DNA of 64,000 bases. Origin: Pedobacter sp. HDW13 (lineage in GTDB: Bacteria > Bacteroidota > Bacteroidia > Sphingobacteriales > Sphingobacteriaceae). Shown piece after piece: positions 36,901 to 47,082 of this stretch. The notes beneath the pieces are model-generated. The model ran no database searches, was not told where the DNA came from, and saw only the letters and a program-made list of their open reading frames with translations. The number at the start of each line of letters is the position of its first letter. Positions within the stretch are counted from its first letter, which is position 1. Both the position numbers and the translations under genes were made by a program. The stretch spans positions 620,001 through 684,000 of the forward strand of contig NZ_CP049868.1 of NCBI RefSeq assembly GCF_011303555.1. The letters run 5' to 3'.

Positions 36901-37959
36901 CAGGGTTATTCGGGTTTCTTTAAAAGCCTGGATCGCGAGTATGAGCATACCAAATGTCGTTTCATCAGTCTGGAAACCAAAATGTCGGCCGATGAAATTG
37001 CCAACATGGCGCTGAACGAAATTTTAAACCCGGATAAACCTTCCGAGATTATCTACAACGACCATAAGCGTCACATCATGGAGCTGATACCAACGCAGTT
37101 AAGCACGGAAACCGATGCACACATCCATTTGGATAAAGATGCCGTGGTGATGGTTTTAGGTGGCGCACAAGGGATTACAGCCGAACTGATGATCCATTTT
37201 GCCAAAGATTATCCTTGCAAATACATCCTGGTTGGCCGTTCTGCAAATCCCATCGCCTCGGCAAATGAGGCCAGTGCTGCATTAAAAACCAAAGATGAGA
37301 TCAGGCAATACCTGATTAAACAGGGAGAAATTAAAAAACCTGCAGAAATTGAACAGGAAACCAACCGTATTTATAAAAACAACCAGATTTTACGTTGCAT
37401 TGCAACTTTAGAAGAAGGCGGTTCTACCGTGGTTTACGAATCGCTCGATCTTAAAGATGAAGAAGCTTTAACCCGCCTGATTAATCAGGTTTACGAAGAA
37501 CATGGCCGTATTGATGGTGTGGTACACGGTGCAGGTTTACTGGAAGATAAATTGTTCCACAGTAAAACATCCGAATCATTCGGACGTGTTTTCGACACCA
37601 AAGTAACCCCACTAAGGGTGCTTGCCGAGCAATTACGACCAGAAACTCAGTTTGTAATCCTTTTCTCGAGCATTGCTTCTGTTTACGGAAATCGCGGGCA
37701 AACTGATTATGCCGCTGCCAACAGTGTAATGGACAAATATGCTTGGGCCTTGAAACAGAAAATACAGGGTAAGGTAATGGCCATTAACTGGGGTCCGTGG
37801 AAAGGTGCAGGTATGGTTTCGCCAACTTTGGAGAAAGAATACCAGCGCAGGGGAATTGCACTGATCCCACTACAGGATGGAATGGAAACTTTCCTTAACG
37901 AACTAAAATATGGTAAAGAAAGCCAGGTATTAATCATGGCTGGAAACACCTGGACATAG
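30923..37959 (+). CDS. PUFA-synthase-like type I PKS-1: NMO-NMO-KS-AT-ACP-ACP-KR (one frameshift)
   Basis: About 2345 aa once one missing base at 31448-31453 is restored (frame changes from LALFP to ESAVPEDLKTVC). I chose ATG 30923; an in-frame ATG at 30869 adds 18 residues. Domains by residue: two nitronate-monooxygenase/PfaD-like barrels (1-260 and about 285-620, the second with GRECGGHVGP), KS (640-1076, DAACASS, EAHGTGT, IGHTKCAAG), AT (1180-1490, PGQGSQ, GHSYGE), two ACPs (about 1656-1735 and 1766-1845, both with IDSIKR), and KR (2070-2340, GGAQGIT; Ser, Tyr and Asn in VILFSSIASVYG and TDYAAANS). DSIKR-type ACPs in tandem are typical of Pfa synthases. It likely extends and reduces an acyl chain, with the second barrel as the in-cis enoyl reductase. 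Heads the cluster. Confidence 0.85.
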
Positions 37960-37979
37960 TTATTCCCAAAGCGAACAAG

Positions 37980-40900
37980 ATGAAAAAAAGCGACATAGCA
38001 ATTATTGGAATGTCATGCATTTTTCCGGGTGCGAAGGATATACAAACCTTTTGGGAGAATATCATCAACCGGGTAGATGCTACGCAACAGGTTCCGGCCG
38101 ATCGGATTGATCCGGTACATTTCGACAAAAACCTGGGGGCGTTGATCGTTTTTACTGCAATCGTGGTGGGTTTATCCCCGATCATCAGTTCGATCCGCAG
38201 CGCTTTGGCATTTTACCATTAGCGGTTGAAGGTACCGAACCCGATCACCTGCTAACCCTCGATCTGGTTCACCAGGCACTCGAAGATGCAGCGGTATTCG
38301 AAAAAAAATACTCCCTCGATAAAACAGGGATCATCATTGGCAAAGGTAATTACGTAGGTCCGGGGGCAACCCGTGCCATCGAAATTGTGCGCACAGGCGA
38401 GCAGATTTCGAGCATACTGAAAGATCTGATGCCCCAATTGAGCGAGGCTGAAATAGAAAAGGTAAAACACGAATTCCAGTTGCGTAAAGGCCGTTTCAGC
38501 GCCGATACTGCCATGGGATTAATCCCTAATTTAGTGGCTTCGCTTGTAGCAAACCGGCTTAATTTAGGCGGTTTGGCCTTTACTTTAGACGCAGCCTGTG
38601 CCAGTTCGCTCATTGCGGTTGATCATGGCGTGCAGGAACTGAATAGCGGCCGTTGCGATATGATTATTGCCGGCGGTGTACATTTGGGTCAGAATGCTGC
38701 TTTCTGGAGTATTTTTTCACAACTGGGTGCTTTATCCAAACAAGAAAAAATCAAACCTTTCGATCAAAATGCCGATGGCTTGATTATTGGTGAAGGCTGT
38801 GGTTTTGTGGTGCTTAAACGCCTCGAAGATGCTATCCGCGACCAGGATAAAATTTATTCGGTGATTAGAGGCGTGGGCATCAGCAGTGATGGCAGCGGAA
38901 CCAGTGTAATGAGCCCCTCGGTTAAAGGCCAGTTAAAAGCCATTACCGAAGCATGGAAAAATGCCGGACTGGAAAGTAAAAATATAGGCTATTTAGAAGC
39001 CCATGGTACCGGTACTCCACTTGGCGATAAAACAGAAGTAGAAACCCTAAAACAGTTTTTTGGTCAGGATGCTGATCTTCCAAAGGCTGGTATCGGTTCC
39101 GTTAAATCGAATATCGGTCATGCCATGCCTGCAGCAGGAATTGCCGGTTTGATTAAATCGAGTTTAGCACTGTATCACGGCATCATCCCTCCTACTTTAC
39201 ATTGTGATGAGCCCCTCGCGCAACTGGCAGAAACCCGTTTTTCTGCTGTACAGAAAGCTGCCGACTGGAACCAATCGGGTTTACCAAAATTAGCGGCCGT
39301 AAATGCCTTTGGTTTCGGGGGATTAATGCCCATGTGGTATTAAGCGCTTATGATAGTCCTAAAAAAGATGAGGTTTTGGTAATTGCAAGGTCAAATCATG
39401 AAAGCTTGATCCAATCGCTCGAAAATGGCGATTATAGCATCGGGCAGGGTAATTTCCGCTTGGTACTGTTCAACCCGAGCGAAGAAAGGATCAAAAAAGC
39501 CTTAAAAATTGTAGCTAAAAATTCTCCATGGAGAAATAAACAGGATATCTGGTACACCAATTCGCCTTTATTGGCCAACGATGGCAAAATAGCCTTCGTT
39601 TTTCCGGGTTTAGACGGGCTTGCCGGTGGCGAAATTAAATCGGTAGCCGATTATTTCAACATCAATATCGATGAGAACGACAAACAGGATGGACTTTTAA
39701 GCGAGGCGCTCAATATCCTGAACAAAAGCAGCGTTTTAGACCAGGCCTTAAAACAATTGGGTGTTAAATCGGATATGAACGCAGGCCACAGTCTTGGCGA
39801 ATGGCTTGCAGCAAGATCTTCAGAATTGGCAGAAGAAAGTTCGGTAATGAATTTACTGAATGTACTTAACCCCGAAACTTTTGAACTTAAAGATTCGCGC
39901 TTTATTGCCGTTGGTGCTGGTTTGGCTACCCTTCAACCCATTATAGAAAGTATCACTGATTTATACCTCTCGAATGATAACTGCCCGCAACAGGTAATTC
40001 TTTGTGGCAGTAAAAATGCGCTTGATGAGCTGGTGCCGATATTAAAAGCGAAACAGATTTTTCATCAGATCCTGCCTTTCCAGTCGGGTTTCCACTCACC
40101 ATTTGTGGCCGATAAACTGGGATTGATCCTCGAGGGCATGCAGGATATGCAGTTCAGGAAAACCACAACGCCGCTTTGGTCGGCTACTACCCTGGAAACT
40201 TATCCGAGGGTTTCGAAGCCATCCGTCAGTTAAGTGCCGAACACCTGATTAAACCCGTGCGTTTCCGCGAACTTACCGAAAAACTGTATGCAGAGGGTGC
40301 ACGTGTATTTATCCAGGTAGGCTCGGGTGGTTTGGTGGGCTTTATCGACGATACTTTAAGGGGCAAAGATTTTAGCACCATTAGTGCCAACGTGCCCATC
40401 CGTTCGGGCATTACGCAATTGCAAAGGGTTTTGGCTGCACTTTTTGTCGAAGGGAAAGAAATCGGGCTTCATTACCTGGGCAACATTAAATCAACGCCAC
40501 CGCAAAAAAACAAAGGTATTAAGCTCGAACTCGGTTCGCCAATTATCCATAACCTGCAAACGCTTAAAGGTTTAACCATTAAGCAAGCTCAGCCAGCACA
40601 ACCTAAAACTTTTGTAGAAGCTAAACATCCCGTTTTACAGGCTTTTAATGAAAATGTGATGGAAATGATCAACATGCAGAGCGAAATGATCGGGCTTTTC
40701 GAAAATGCTGCGTTTCAGGTTGATCAGCCAGTTAATTGGGCACCAGCCACGCCGGAAAAACCAGTCAGACAAGCATTCAGCAAAACGTTGGATGTAAGTT
40801 TGGAAAACTGCCCTTACCTTATCGATCACTCGCTGTTGAGGCAGCCAAAAGGTTGGCCAACCGTAGAAGATATGGATCCGGTGATTCCGATGACCATGAT

Positions 40901-42212
40901 TTTTGAAGTATTTGCCGAAATAGCCAATGCGCAATCGCCCGAAGAAAAAGTGCAAAAAATTATGAATATGCGCGTTTTCCAATGGATGAATGTTGTTAAA
41001 CCTTTTCAGGAAACCGTAACCGGCGAGTGGAAAGACGAACAAAGGGTTTACCTTAACCTTGAACGTTTTGCCAATGCAGAAGTACAGCTTGCAGCACAGT
41101 TAAGTCCTGCTCCAAACCGGAATTTCGACATCGGAAGGTTATTGGATATCGACCGTACATCCGAACAGATTTACGATGCACACATGTTCCACGGACCAGA
41201 TTACCAGGGTATCAAAAAACTAGTCGCTGTTGGCGAAAAAGGAATTACCGGTATTATCGAAGCTGCAGGAGGAAAAGGTTCTTTATTGGATAACGCCGGT
41301 CAGTTGTTCGGTTTGTGGTTGCAGCTCACTTTAGAAAAAGACCGCATTGCTTTTCCTGTTAAAATTCAGGAAATAGAATTTTTCGGTGATATGGCCGATC
41401 AGCAAGGCACTTTCGAATGTACCTGCGTGCTAACCGAAATCAATGATGAATTTGCCACGGCCGATATCGTGATGAAAAGGGATGGTATTACCTGGTTGAT
41501 TATTTCGGGTTGGCAGAACCGCAGGCTCGAAATAGACGAACCGCTTTGGAATGTATCCATGTCGCCACTACACAACCGTTTATCAGAAGAAGTTGCACCT
41601 GGTGTTTTTCTTTTCGGTAACGCTTACACACGTGTGGTATCATGGGATTTTATCCTGAAAAGGTACTTCAACCAAACGGAAAAGAAACATCACAACAACC
41701 TTTTGCCCAATAAAAGAAGAACCTGGATGATCAGTCGTGTGGCTGCAAAAGATGCGGTAAGGAATTTACTGAATACGCAGAAAAACCAGGCCTGCTACCC
41801 GATTACCTTCGAAATTTATTCAGACGAACACCGCAAACCTTATGTTAAAGGTGGTTTAACGGATGATATCAACATTTCTATTGCGCATAAAGGCACCGAT
41901 GCCGTTGGCATAGCCCGCTTTAACGAACCTGTTGGCATCGATATCGAACATATAGAAGAACGCAGCGCAGGTTTTTTTAATCTTGTTTTTAATGAGCATG
42001 AGATGGCCCTGCTGCAAAACCGCGACAAAATTGAATGGGCAACCCGTTTTTGGGTAGCCAAAGAAGCTTATGGAAAATACCTGGGCAAAGGCTTACAGGG
42101 CAACCCCAAAGCCTATACCGTAACGGAAGTAAACGGCGAAGAATTACGCATTAATAACACTACAATTAAAACAATCAAACATAAAAACTATATCATCGGA
42201 TGGACACTATAG
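37980..42212 (+). CDS. PUFA-synthase-like PKS-2: KS-AT-DH-phosphopantetheinyl transferase (three frameshifts)
   Basis: Four consecutive plus-strand frames make one protein of about 1411 aa if one base is restored at each of 38135-38139 (G run; NLG resumes as VDRFYCNRGGFIPD), 39317-39321 (G run; FGFGG resumes as INAHVVLSAYD) and 40204-40205 (TYP resumes as EGFEAIRQ). Domains: KS (about 1-457, DAACASS, EAHGTGTPLGD, IGHAMPAAG), an AT-like domain (about 536-820, GHSLGEW, but FPGLDGLAGG in place of PGQGxQ), a PS-DH double-hotdog (about 940-1180, LIDHSLL, MFHGPDYQG) and a C-terminal Sfp-type PPTase (about 1245-1411, VGIDIE, FWVAKEAYGKYLGKG). The fused PPTase should activate the cluster's own ACPs. 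It begins 20 bases after PKS-1 and overlaps the next ACP by 13 bases. Confidence 0.82.
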
Positions 42213-42499
42213 CAACTACGAAACTGAGCAGCGAAGAAATTTTCGACCTCATGAAAAAATTTATCACTGAAGTAATCGGCGAAGAATTTGTTGAAGAAAT
42301 GGATATCACCCCCGAAAGTTCTTTCACCAAAGACCTCGAAATGGACAGCATTGAAATTGTATCCTTTTCCGAAAAAATCAAAGCACATTTTGGTGAACAG
42401 ATCGATTTTACGGGCTGGTTATCGTCAATGGATTTAGATCAACTGATTAACTTAAATCTGGGTATGATCATCTCTTATATCGAAGAATGCCAGTCATAA
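42200..42499 (+). CDS. Free-standing acyl carrier protein
   Basis: A 99-aa ACP. The phosphopantetheine serine is S50 in KDLEMDSIEIVSF, followed by the usual helix. It begins 13 bases before the PKS-2 stop and overlaps the next gene by 13 bases, so it is translationally coupled on both sides. Its motif is DSIEI rather than the DSIKR of the tandem ACPs in PKS-1, so it probably serves a different partner. One candidate is the release or transfer step done by the hydrolase or the condensation-type acyltransferases; this is inference. Confidence 0.9.
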   Translation: MDTIATTKLSSEEIFDLMKKFITEVIGEEFVEEMDITPESSFTKDLEMDSIEIVSFSEKIKAHFGEQIDFTGWLSSMDLDQLINLNLGMIISYIEECQS

Positions 42500-43251
42500 C
42501 GGTAAACGGCAAATCGGTTCATATTCAGGAGCTCAACAAAGGGGCTGCCGAAACCATCATCCTCATTCACGGGATGTTCAGTAACCTTTCTGTCTATTAT
42601 TTTAATATCGCACCGCTGCTGGCCACAAAATATCATGTGGTACTTTACGACCTGAAAAGTCATGGTATGAGCGAAAAAACATTGCTCGGCTATGATCTCG
42701 AAAGCATGACTAACGATTTGCTTGCACTTATGGAGGAATTAAACCTGCAGCAAGTGCATTTGGGCGGTTATAGTTTTGGCGGATTGATAGCCTTAAAAAT
42801 GGCTATCCGTTTTCCGGAGCGTATTAACAAACTGGCCGTAATAGAGGCGCCCGATCCAAACGATGATAAAACAAGGGGCATTATTGACGAGTACAGCCGC
42901 GAGTTTCTTGAACATTACGTCGAAAATTTTACCGATACCACCAGAGTTAAAATGGGCAAAAGACAGATGGAACGCAACCACCGCATGTACGAATACCTTT
43001 TTTATCAAACTTCGATCAAAACCGATATGGAGCTTGAAAAAGACTTTTTCGGCACCCCGGCAATCGGAACCATAAAATTAACTACCCTATTACTGTATGG
43101 TACCGATTCTAATTGTTTAAATGCAGGAAAGCACCTTGATGAGCTGATTGAAAATGCAGATTTAATTGCCGTTCCGGGCGATCATAATATCCCAATCCAA
43201 CAACCATTAGTTATTGCAGAAGCATTATTAAACTTCTTCCAGGAAAAATAA
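42487..43251 (+). CDS. Alpha/beta hydrolase (possible chain-release thioesterase)
   Basis: A 254-aa cytosolic alpha/beta-hydrolase. It has the HG oxyanion motif (LIHGMFSN), nucleophile elbow GGYSFGG (S96), an acidic residue in LLLYGTDSN and the C-terminal catalytic His in VPGDHNIP. The position between an ACP and glycosyltransferases, with overlap to the ACP gene, suggests it releases the finished chain from a carrier protein. It could equally be an editing thioesterase or an esterase acting on the final product. There is no signal peptide. Confidence 0.82.
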   Translation: MPVITVNGKSVHIQELNKGAAETIILIHGMFSNLSVYYFNIAPLLATKYHVVLYDLKSHGMSEKTLLGYDLESMTNDLLALMEELNLQQVHLGGYSFGGLIALKMAIRFPERINKLAVIEAPDPNDDKTRGIIDEYSREFLEHYVENFTDTTRVKMGKRQMERNHRMYEYLFYQTSIKTDMELEKDFFGTPAIGTIKLTTLLLYGTDSNCLNAGKHLDELIENADLIAVPGDHNIPIQQPLVIAEALLNFFQEK

Positions 43252-43263
43252 AATTAAACACAG

Positions 43264-44466
43264 ATGGCAAAATTCGTATTTGTAGTTCCTCCCCTAACCG
43301 GCCACATTAACCCAACTTTGAGTATGGGTGCAGCTTTATTGGATAGAGGCCACCGTGTAGCATGGATTACTTTAGATCAATCGCTGGGCGATAAACTTCC
43401 TGAGGGCAGCGAGTTGCTTGTGATCAGCTACGACCAGAACGACCAGCAGAAAAAAGATTCAGAAAAATACCTCGATATTATCACCCAAAAAATCGTTTAC
43501 GGCATCGATAGCATCAAATTTCTGTACGAAGAAGTGCTGATTCCGCTAAACAGGCACAGTTATGAAGGCATTGCCGATCTCCTCGATCAGTTTAAGCCCG
43601 ATTTGGTGATTACCGATCACCAGATGTTTGCCGGTGCCATTGCTGCAACCAATAAAAACTATCCTTATGTTACTTCGGTTACTGCCCCGGCGGCGATAAA
43701 AGTAATGGATGAGTTGCCAAAAGTGCACGAATGGGAGGTAAACCAAATTGTAGAACTGCAAAAAGAATTTGGCATTACTGCAAACGGCTCTATTGCCTGC
43801 TCCGATTTGGCTACTTTGGTATTTACCTCGCGCGTTTTTTTTGGCGAGATGGATTTACCTGAACATTTTAAATTTGTAGGCCCTGTTTTTAACCGCCGCA
43901 AAACAACTATTCCTTTTAACTGGGAAGCATTTAAGAACATTACCCAACCTAAAATACTGGTAAGCATTGGTACCACCTTCGATCATGAACATAAAAAGGC
44001 ATTTTTTGCCAAGGTAATCGAGGCTTTTAGCCATGAAGACCTGCACGTGGTAGTGGTTTCAGATCCTGCTTTATTTAACGAGTGGCCGGCTAATTTTACC
44101 GTGCAGCGCCAGTTACCACAATTAGAACTTTTACCACACCTTGATGCCGTGGTTTGCCATGGCGGCCACAATACCGTTTGCGAAACTTTAATGAACGGAC
44201 TGCCCATGGTAGTGATCCCGATTGCTTACGACCAAAGCCATGTAGCCGGACGTGTTTTCAGGGTTGGTGCCGGAGAACGCTTAAACTTTAACCGTTTTAA
44301 AGCCAGTCACCTTAAAGAAGCCGTAAATAAAGTGCTGCAGAACAACAGTTATAAAACAGCTGCAGAGCAAATTAAACAATCTTTTATCCAGGCAGGTGGA
44401 ACAGAAAGTGCCGCCGATTTACTGGAAGCTTTAAGCAATAGAACCTCAAACGTTTTCATCAGTTAA
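43264..44466 (+). CDS. GT1 family glycosyltransferase (MGT-like, copy A)
   Basis: A 400-aa GT-B fold transferase of the UGT/MGT macrolide type. The N-terminal half starts VVPPLTGHINPTLSMGAALLDRGH, where the His of GHINP is the likely catalytic base. The C-terminal donor site has CHGGHNTVCETLMNGLPMV and IAYDQSHVAGR, the full HGG...E...P...DQ signature for a nucleotide sugar. It should transfer a sugar from a UDP- or dTDP-donor to a hydroxyl of the polyketide or lipid. No membrane segment is seen. It lies 12 bases after the hydrolase and 10 before its paralogue. Confidence 0.9.
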   Translation: MAKFVFVVPPLTGHINPTLSMGAALLDRGHRVAWITLDQSLGDKLPEGSELLVISYDQNDQQKKDSEKYLDIITQKIVYGIDSIKFLYEEVLIPLNRHSYEGIADLLDQFKPDLVITDHQMFAGAIAATNKNYPYVTSVTAPAAIKVMDELPKVHEWEVNQIVELQKEFGITANGSIACSDLATLVFTSRVFFGEMDLPEHFKFVGPVFNRRKTTIPFNWEAFKNITQPKILVSIGTTFDHEHKKAFFAKVIEAFSHEDLHVVVVSDPALFNEWPANFTVQRQLPQLELLPHLDAVVCHGGHNTVCETLMNGLPMVVIPIAYDQSHVAGRVFRVGAGERLNFNRFKASHLKEAVNKVLQNNSYKTAAEQIKQSFIQAGGTESAADLLEALSNRTSNVFIS

Positions 44467-44476
44467 ATTATACATC

Positions 44477-45676
44477 ATGTCAAAATTCCTTTTCGTTGTC
44501 CCGCCTTTTTTTGGCCATATCAGTCCAACTTTAAGCATTGGCGCAAGTTTACTGGCCCGTGGCCATGAAGTAAAATGGCTTGGCATTACCCCGCTTGCCC
44601 AGGTGCATTTGCCCGAAGGTGGCGAATTTATTTACCCGGAAGAAGACCTGGTTGAATATGCTGATGAAATACAACGTATTTTAAAACGTCAGGATGATGG
44701 CCCTGCCTGTTCTGGTCCTGAGGTGATGAAACTGGCCCTCGAAGAAACTTATGTGCCTTTTGCCAAAATGATGATGAAAGGTCTGAACAACTTTGTGGAT
44801 ACATGGAAACCTGATGTAATTATTAACGATTGCATTACCTTTGCCGGTGCATTAAGCGCACATTTAAAAGGCATTCCATCGGTTACCACTACTCCGGTAC
44901 CACCTGATGTAATGGGCGATACCGCCAACAGCGCACCTAAAATATTCGAATGGCAACAAAACCTGATTAAGGGCTTACAAAGGGAAGTGGGCATTTACAG
45001 CGATGATATCCACATTCATTCGCACGAGCTGAACATGGTTTTTACCTCGCAGGCTTTTGCCGGTTTTGAAGAAAAACCACCGCACATGCATTTTGTTGGC
45101 CCCGTAAAAGGCAGGCCAAATTTAGCGCCTTTTGATTGGGAACGTTTAAGTCAGGCAACTACACCAAAAGTATTTGTTTCATTAGGTACTTTGCTTGTTG
45201 ATATCCGTAAGGAATTCTTTCAGAAACTGATTACCGCTTTCGAGAACGAACCCGTAACCATTGTAGCGGCAACCAATCCGGATATTTTCGAAAAATGGCC
45301 CGATAACTTTATTGTAAACGGTTTTGTGCCACAATCAGAACTGATGCCGCACATGGATGCTGTAATCTGTCACGGAGGTTTTAATACCGTAAACGACACC
45401 TTCACCAATGGTTTACCGATGTTGATTACACCTATTGCCTACGATCATTTCCATACGGCAAAATTAATTGAAGGCGCAGGCTGTGGCGTGAGCATCCGCT
45501 ATAAACGTTTACGCATCAGCGATTTAAGGAACACTATTTTCAAGCTTTTGGAAAACCCGAAATACCGCCAGGCCGCACAAAAAATAAAAGAAACATTTAT
45601 TGCCGCTGGTGGCAATGATAAAGCTGTACAATTGCTGGAGGATTTTGCCAGAACAACAACATTAGAAGCGGTTTAA
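44477..45676 (+). CDS. GT1 family glycosyltransferase (MGT-like, copy B)
   Basis: A 399-aa paralogue of the preceding gene. The start VVPPFFGHISPTLSIGASLLARGH keeps the His. The donor-site signature is altered: CHGGFNTVNDTFTNGLPML and IAYDHFHTAK, so the conserved Glu is Asp and the final Asp-Gln is Asp-His. In plant UGTs a His at that place goes with galactose donors, so the two copies may add different sugars; applying that rule here is speculation. Two transferases suggest either a disaccharide head group or two glycosylation sites. Confidence 0.88.
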   Translation: MSKFLFVVPPFFGHISPTLSIGASLLARGHEVKWLGITPLAQVHLPEGGEFIYPEEDLVEYADEIQRILKRQDDGPACSGPEVMKLALEETYVPFAKMMMKGLNNFVDTWKPDVIINDCITFAGALSAHLKGIPSVTTTPVPPDVMGDTANSAPKIFEWQQNLIKGLQREVGIYSDDIHIHSHELNMVFTSQAFAGFEEKPPHMHFVGPVKGRPNLAPFDWERLSQATTPKVFVSLGTLLVDIRKEFFQKLITAFENEPVTIVAATNPDIFEKWPDNFIVNGFVPQSELMPHMDAVICHGGFNTVNDTFTNGLPMLITPIAYDHFHTAKLIEGAGCGVSIRYKRLRISDLRNTIFKLLENPKYRQAAQKIKETFIAAGGNDKAVQLLEDFARTTTLEAV

Positions 45677-45682
45677 TCCCAG

Positions 45683-45771
45683 ATCGTCATTTCGAGCGGA
45701 GTGCAACGCAGTCGAGAAATCTATCGTACATAGATCTCTCCATTCCACTGCGTTTCAGTAGAGATGGCGAG
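45683..45771. repeat. Dispersed palindromic repeat between GT1 and condensation genes
   Basis: It starts CGTCATTTCGAGCGGAGTG and carries an inner inverted repeat (GAGAAATCTAT / ATAGATCTCTC, about 45714-45740). It is of the same family as 11197-11237 and 48871-49265. It fills the 116-bp gap in the middle of the cluster, so it may affect how much of the downstream condensation genes is transcribed with the PKS operon. Confidence 0.65.
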
Positions 45772-45792
45772 TTTTATACAACACTAACCTAA

Positions 45793-47082
45793 ATGAAAAG
45801 AAAACTGCTATTTGGCGAAAGGATGTTATACGGAGACGGCGAAAGCCCGTTTAACATTGTAATACCATTCAAAATCCGGGGAGAAATTAAAGAGGATGAT
45901 TTAAAGTTTGCCCTGTTCAAAATCCAGAAAAAACACCCCTGGTTAACTGCAGCCATACGCTTTGATGAAGATAAGAGACCCTGGTTTGTAACCAATCTTA
46001 CCGAGGTTTTTAAAATTCCGGTACGCATTGTGGAGCGCTTAAGTGATGAACACTGGGAACAGGAATCGACCCAGGAGTGGAAAACGGTTTTCGATGCTTC
46101 AACCGCGCCACTCTGCCGCATTACCTGGATAAAGGGAGAAAACATTTCCGAAATCCTGATGGTGTACCACCACTGCCTTTGCGACGGTACCGCAGCACTT
46201 TCTATTTTAACTGAGCTGCTTCAGCTTTTAGACGATCCGGATACCGATATCGGCAAGGAAATTCCCATTATGGGCGTAAAAGATGTAATACCGGCAAAGG
46301 TATTGAACAGTTACCGCAACCGCACCAAAAATGGTTTGATCGGCAAAATTGCCACACTTGCCCTGTGGATGATCCCTATCAAAAAAGTAGCGATTGAACG
46401 TAAAAGGGACTTTATGCTCCGCTGGAGATTCAATCAGGAATTGACCAAAGCCATTATCAGTTTCTGTAAAACCAATCAGTTTACCGTAAACACATTGTTG
46501 AGTGCTGCCGTTTTAACCGCTTTTAAAGAGGTTAGGAAAGAAAAAGCATTCAACAAGATATCCCTTCCGGTTGATATCAGGAATTTTAATCCGATCATTA
46601 AAAAAGACCACATTTTTGCCTTTGGTTTAATGATCGTGCTTTCCCTGTTGCCCGAAAAAGATTTTCTGGAAAATGTGAAGTTCCTACAAAAAGAGGTGAA
46701 CGATAAATCGGCCAAACTCAATCCATACAGCCTCATGATGATGATGGAATCCTGTCACCCGGCACTTAAAAATTTCACCAATTTCTTAAAATATGGCAAA
46801 TCGAGTAACGATTGTATGTTTTCTAATTTGGGTAAAATCGACATTCCCTACCAATATCAACATTTTGAAGTAGAAGCTATATTTAGTCCTTCGGTAATGG
46901 GACCTTTAGGTAATACCACTACCATGATTGCTTCTACCTACCGCAACCAGATGGATTTTACTTTTGTGGCCAGCGAAGGCTATGTGCCTTTTGTAGAAGC
47001 CCAAGCAATCAAAGAGCGGGTAATATCCATACTTAAAAGCCAGATCGTACAACCCATTGAAATTTTAAGCGCAACCGCATGA
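45793..47082 (+). CDS. Condensation-domain-type acyltransferase (PapA-like, copy A)
   Basis: A 429-aa single-domain protein of the condensation / PapA / wax-ester-type acyltransferase superfamily. The active-site motif HHCLCDG (H126, H127) is intact. A second conserved segment, LPVDIRNFNPI, corresponds to the C-domain DFG-like region. Such stand-alone enzymes esterify hydroxyls of polyketides or sugars with an acyl group held on an ACP or CoA, as in mycobacterial PapA proteins. The opening MKRKLLFGERMLYGDGESPFN is shared with its paralogue. Its stop overlaps the paralogue start (ATGA), so they are co-translated. There are no membrane segments. Confidence 0.85.
   Translation: MKRKLLFGERMLYGDGESPFNIVIPFKIRGEIKEDDLKFALFKIQKKHPWLTAAIRFDEDKRPWFVTNLTEVFKIPVRIVERLSDEHWEQESTQEWKTVFDASTAPLCRITWIKGENISEILMVYHHCLCDGTAALSILTELLQLLDDPDTDIGKEIPIMGVKDVIPAKVLNSYRNRTKNGLIGKIATLALWMIPIKKVAIERKRDFMLRWRFNQELTKAIISFCKTNQFTVNTLLSAAVLTAFKEVRKEKAFNKISLPVDIRNFNPIIKKDHIFAFGLMIVLSLLPEKDFLENVKFLQKEVNDKSAKLNPYSLMMMMESCHPALKNFTNFLKYGKSSNDCMFSNLGKIDIPYQYQHFEVEAIFSPSVMGPLGNTTTMIASTYRNQMDFTFVASEGYVPFVEAQAIKERVISILKSQIVQPIEILSATA

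Noticed and set aside
31448..40205. Programmed ribosomal frameshifting in the PKS genes
   Set aside because: The four sites differ in sequence, lack a shared slippery heptamer, and similar breaks occur in unrelated genes of the window. Missing bases in short runs explain them better.
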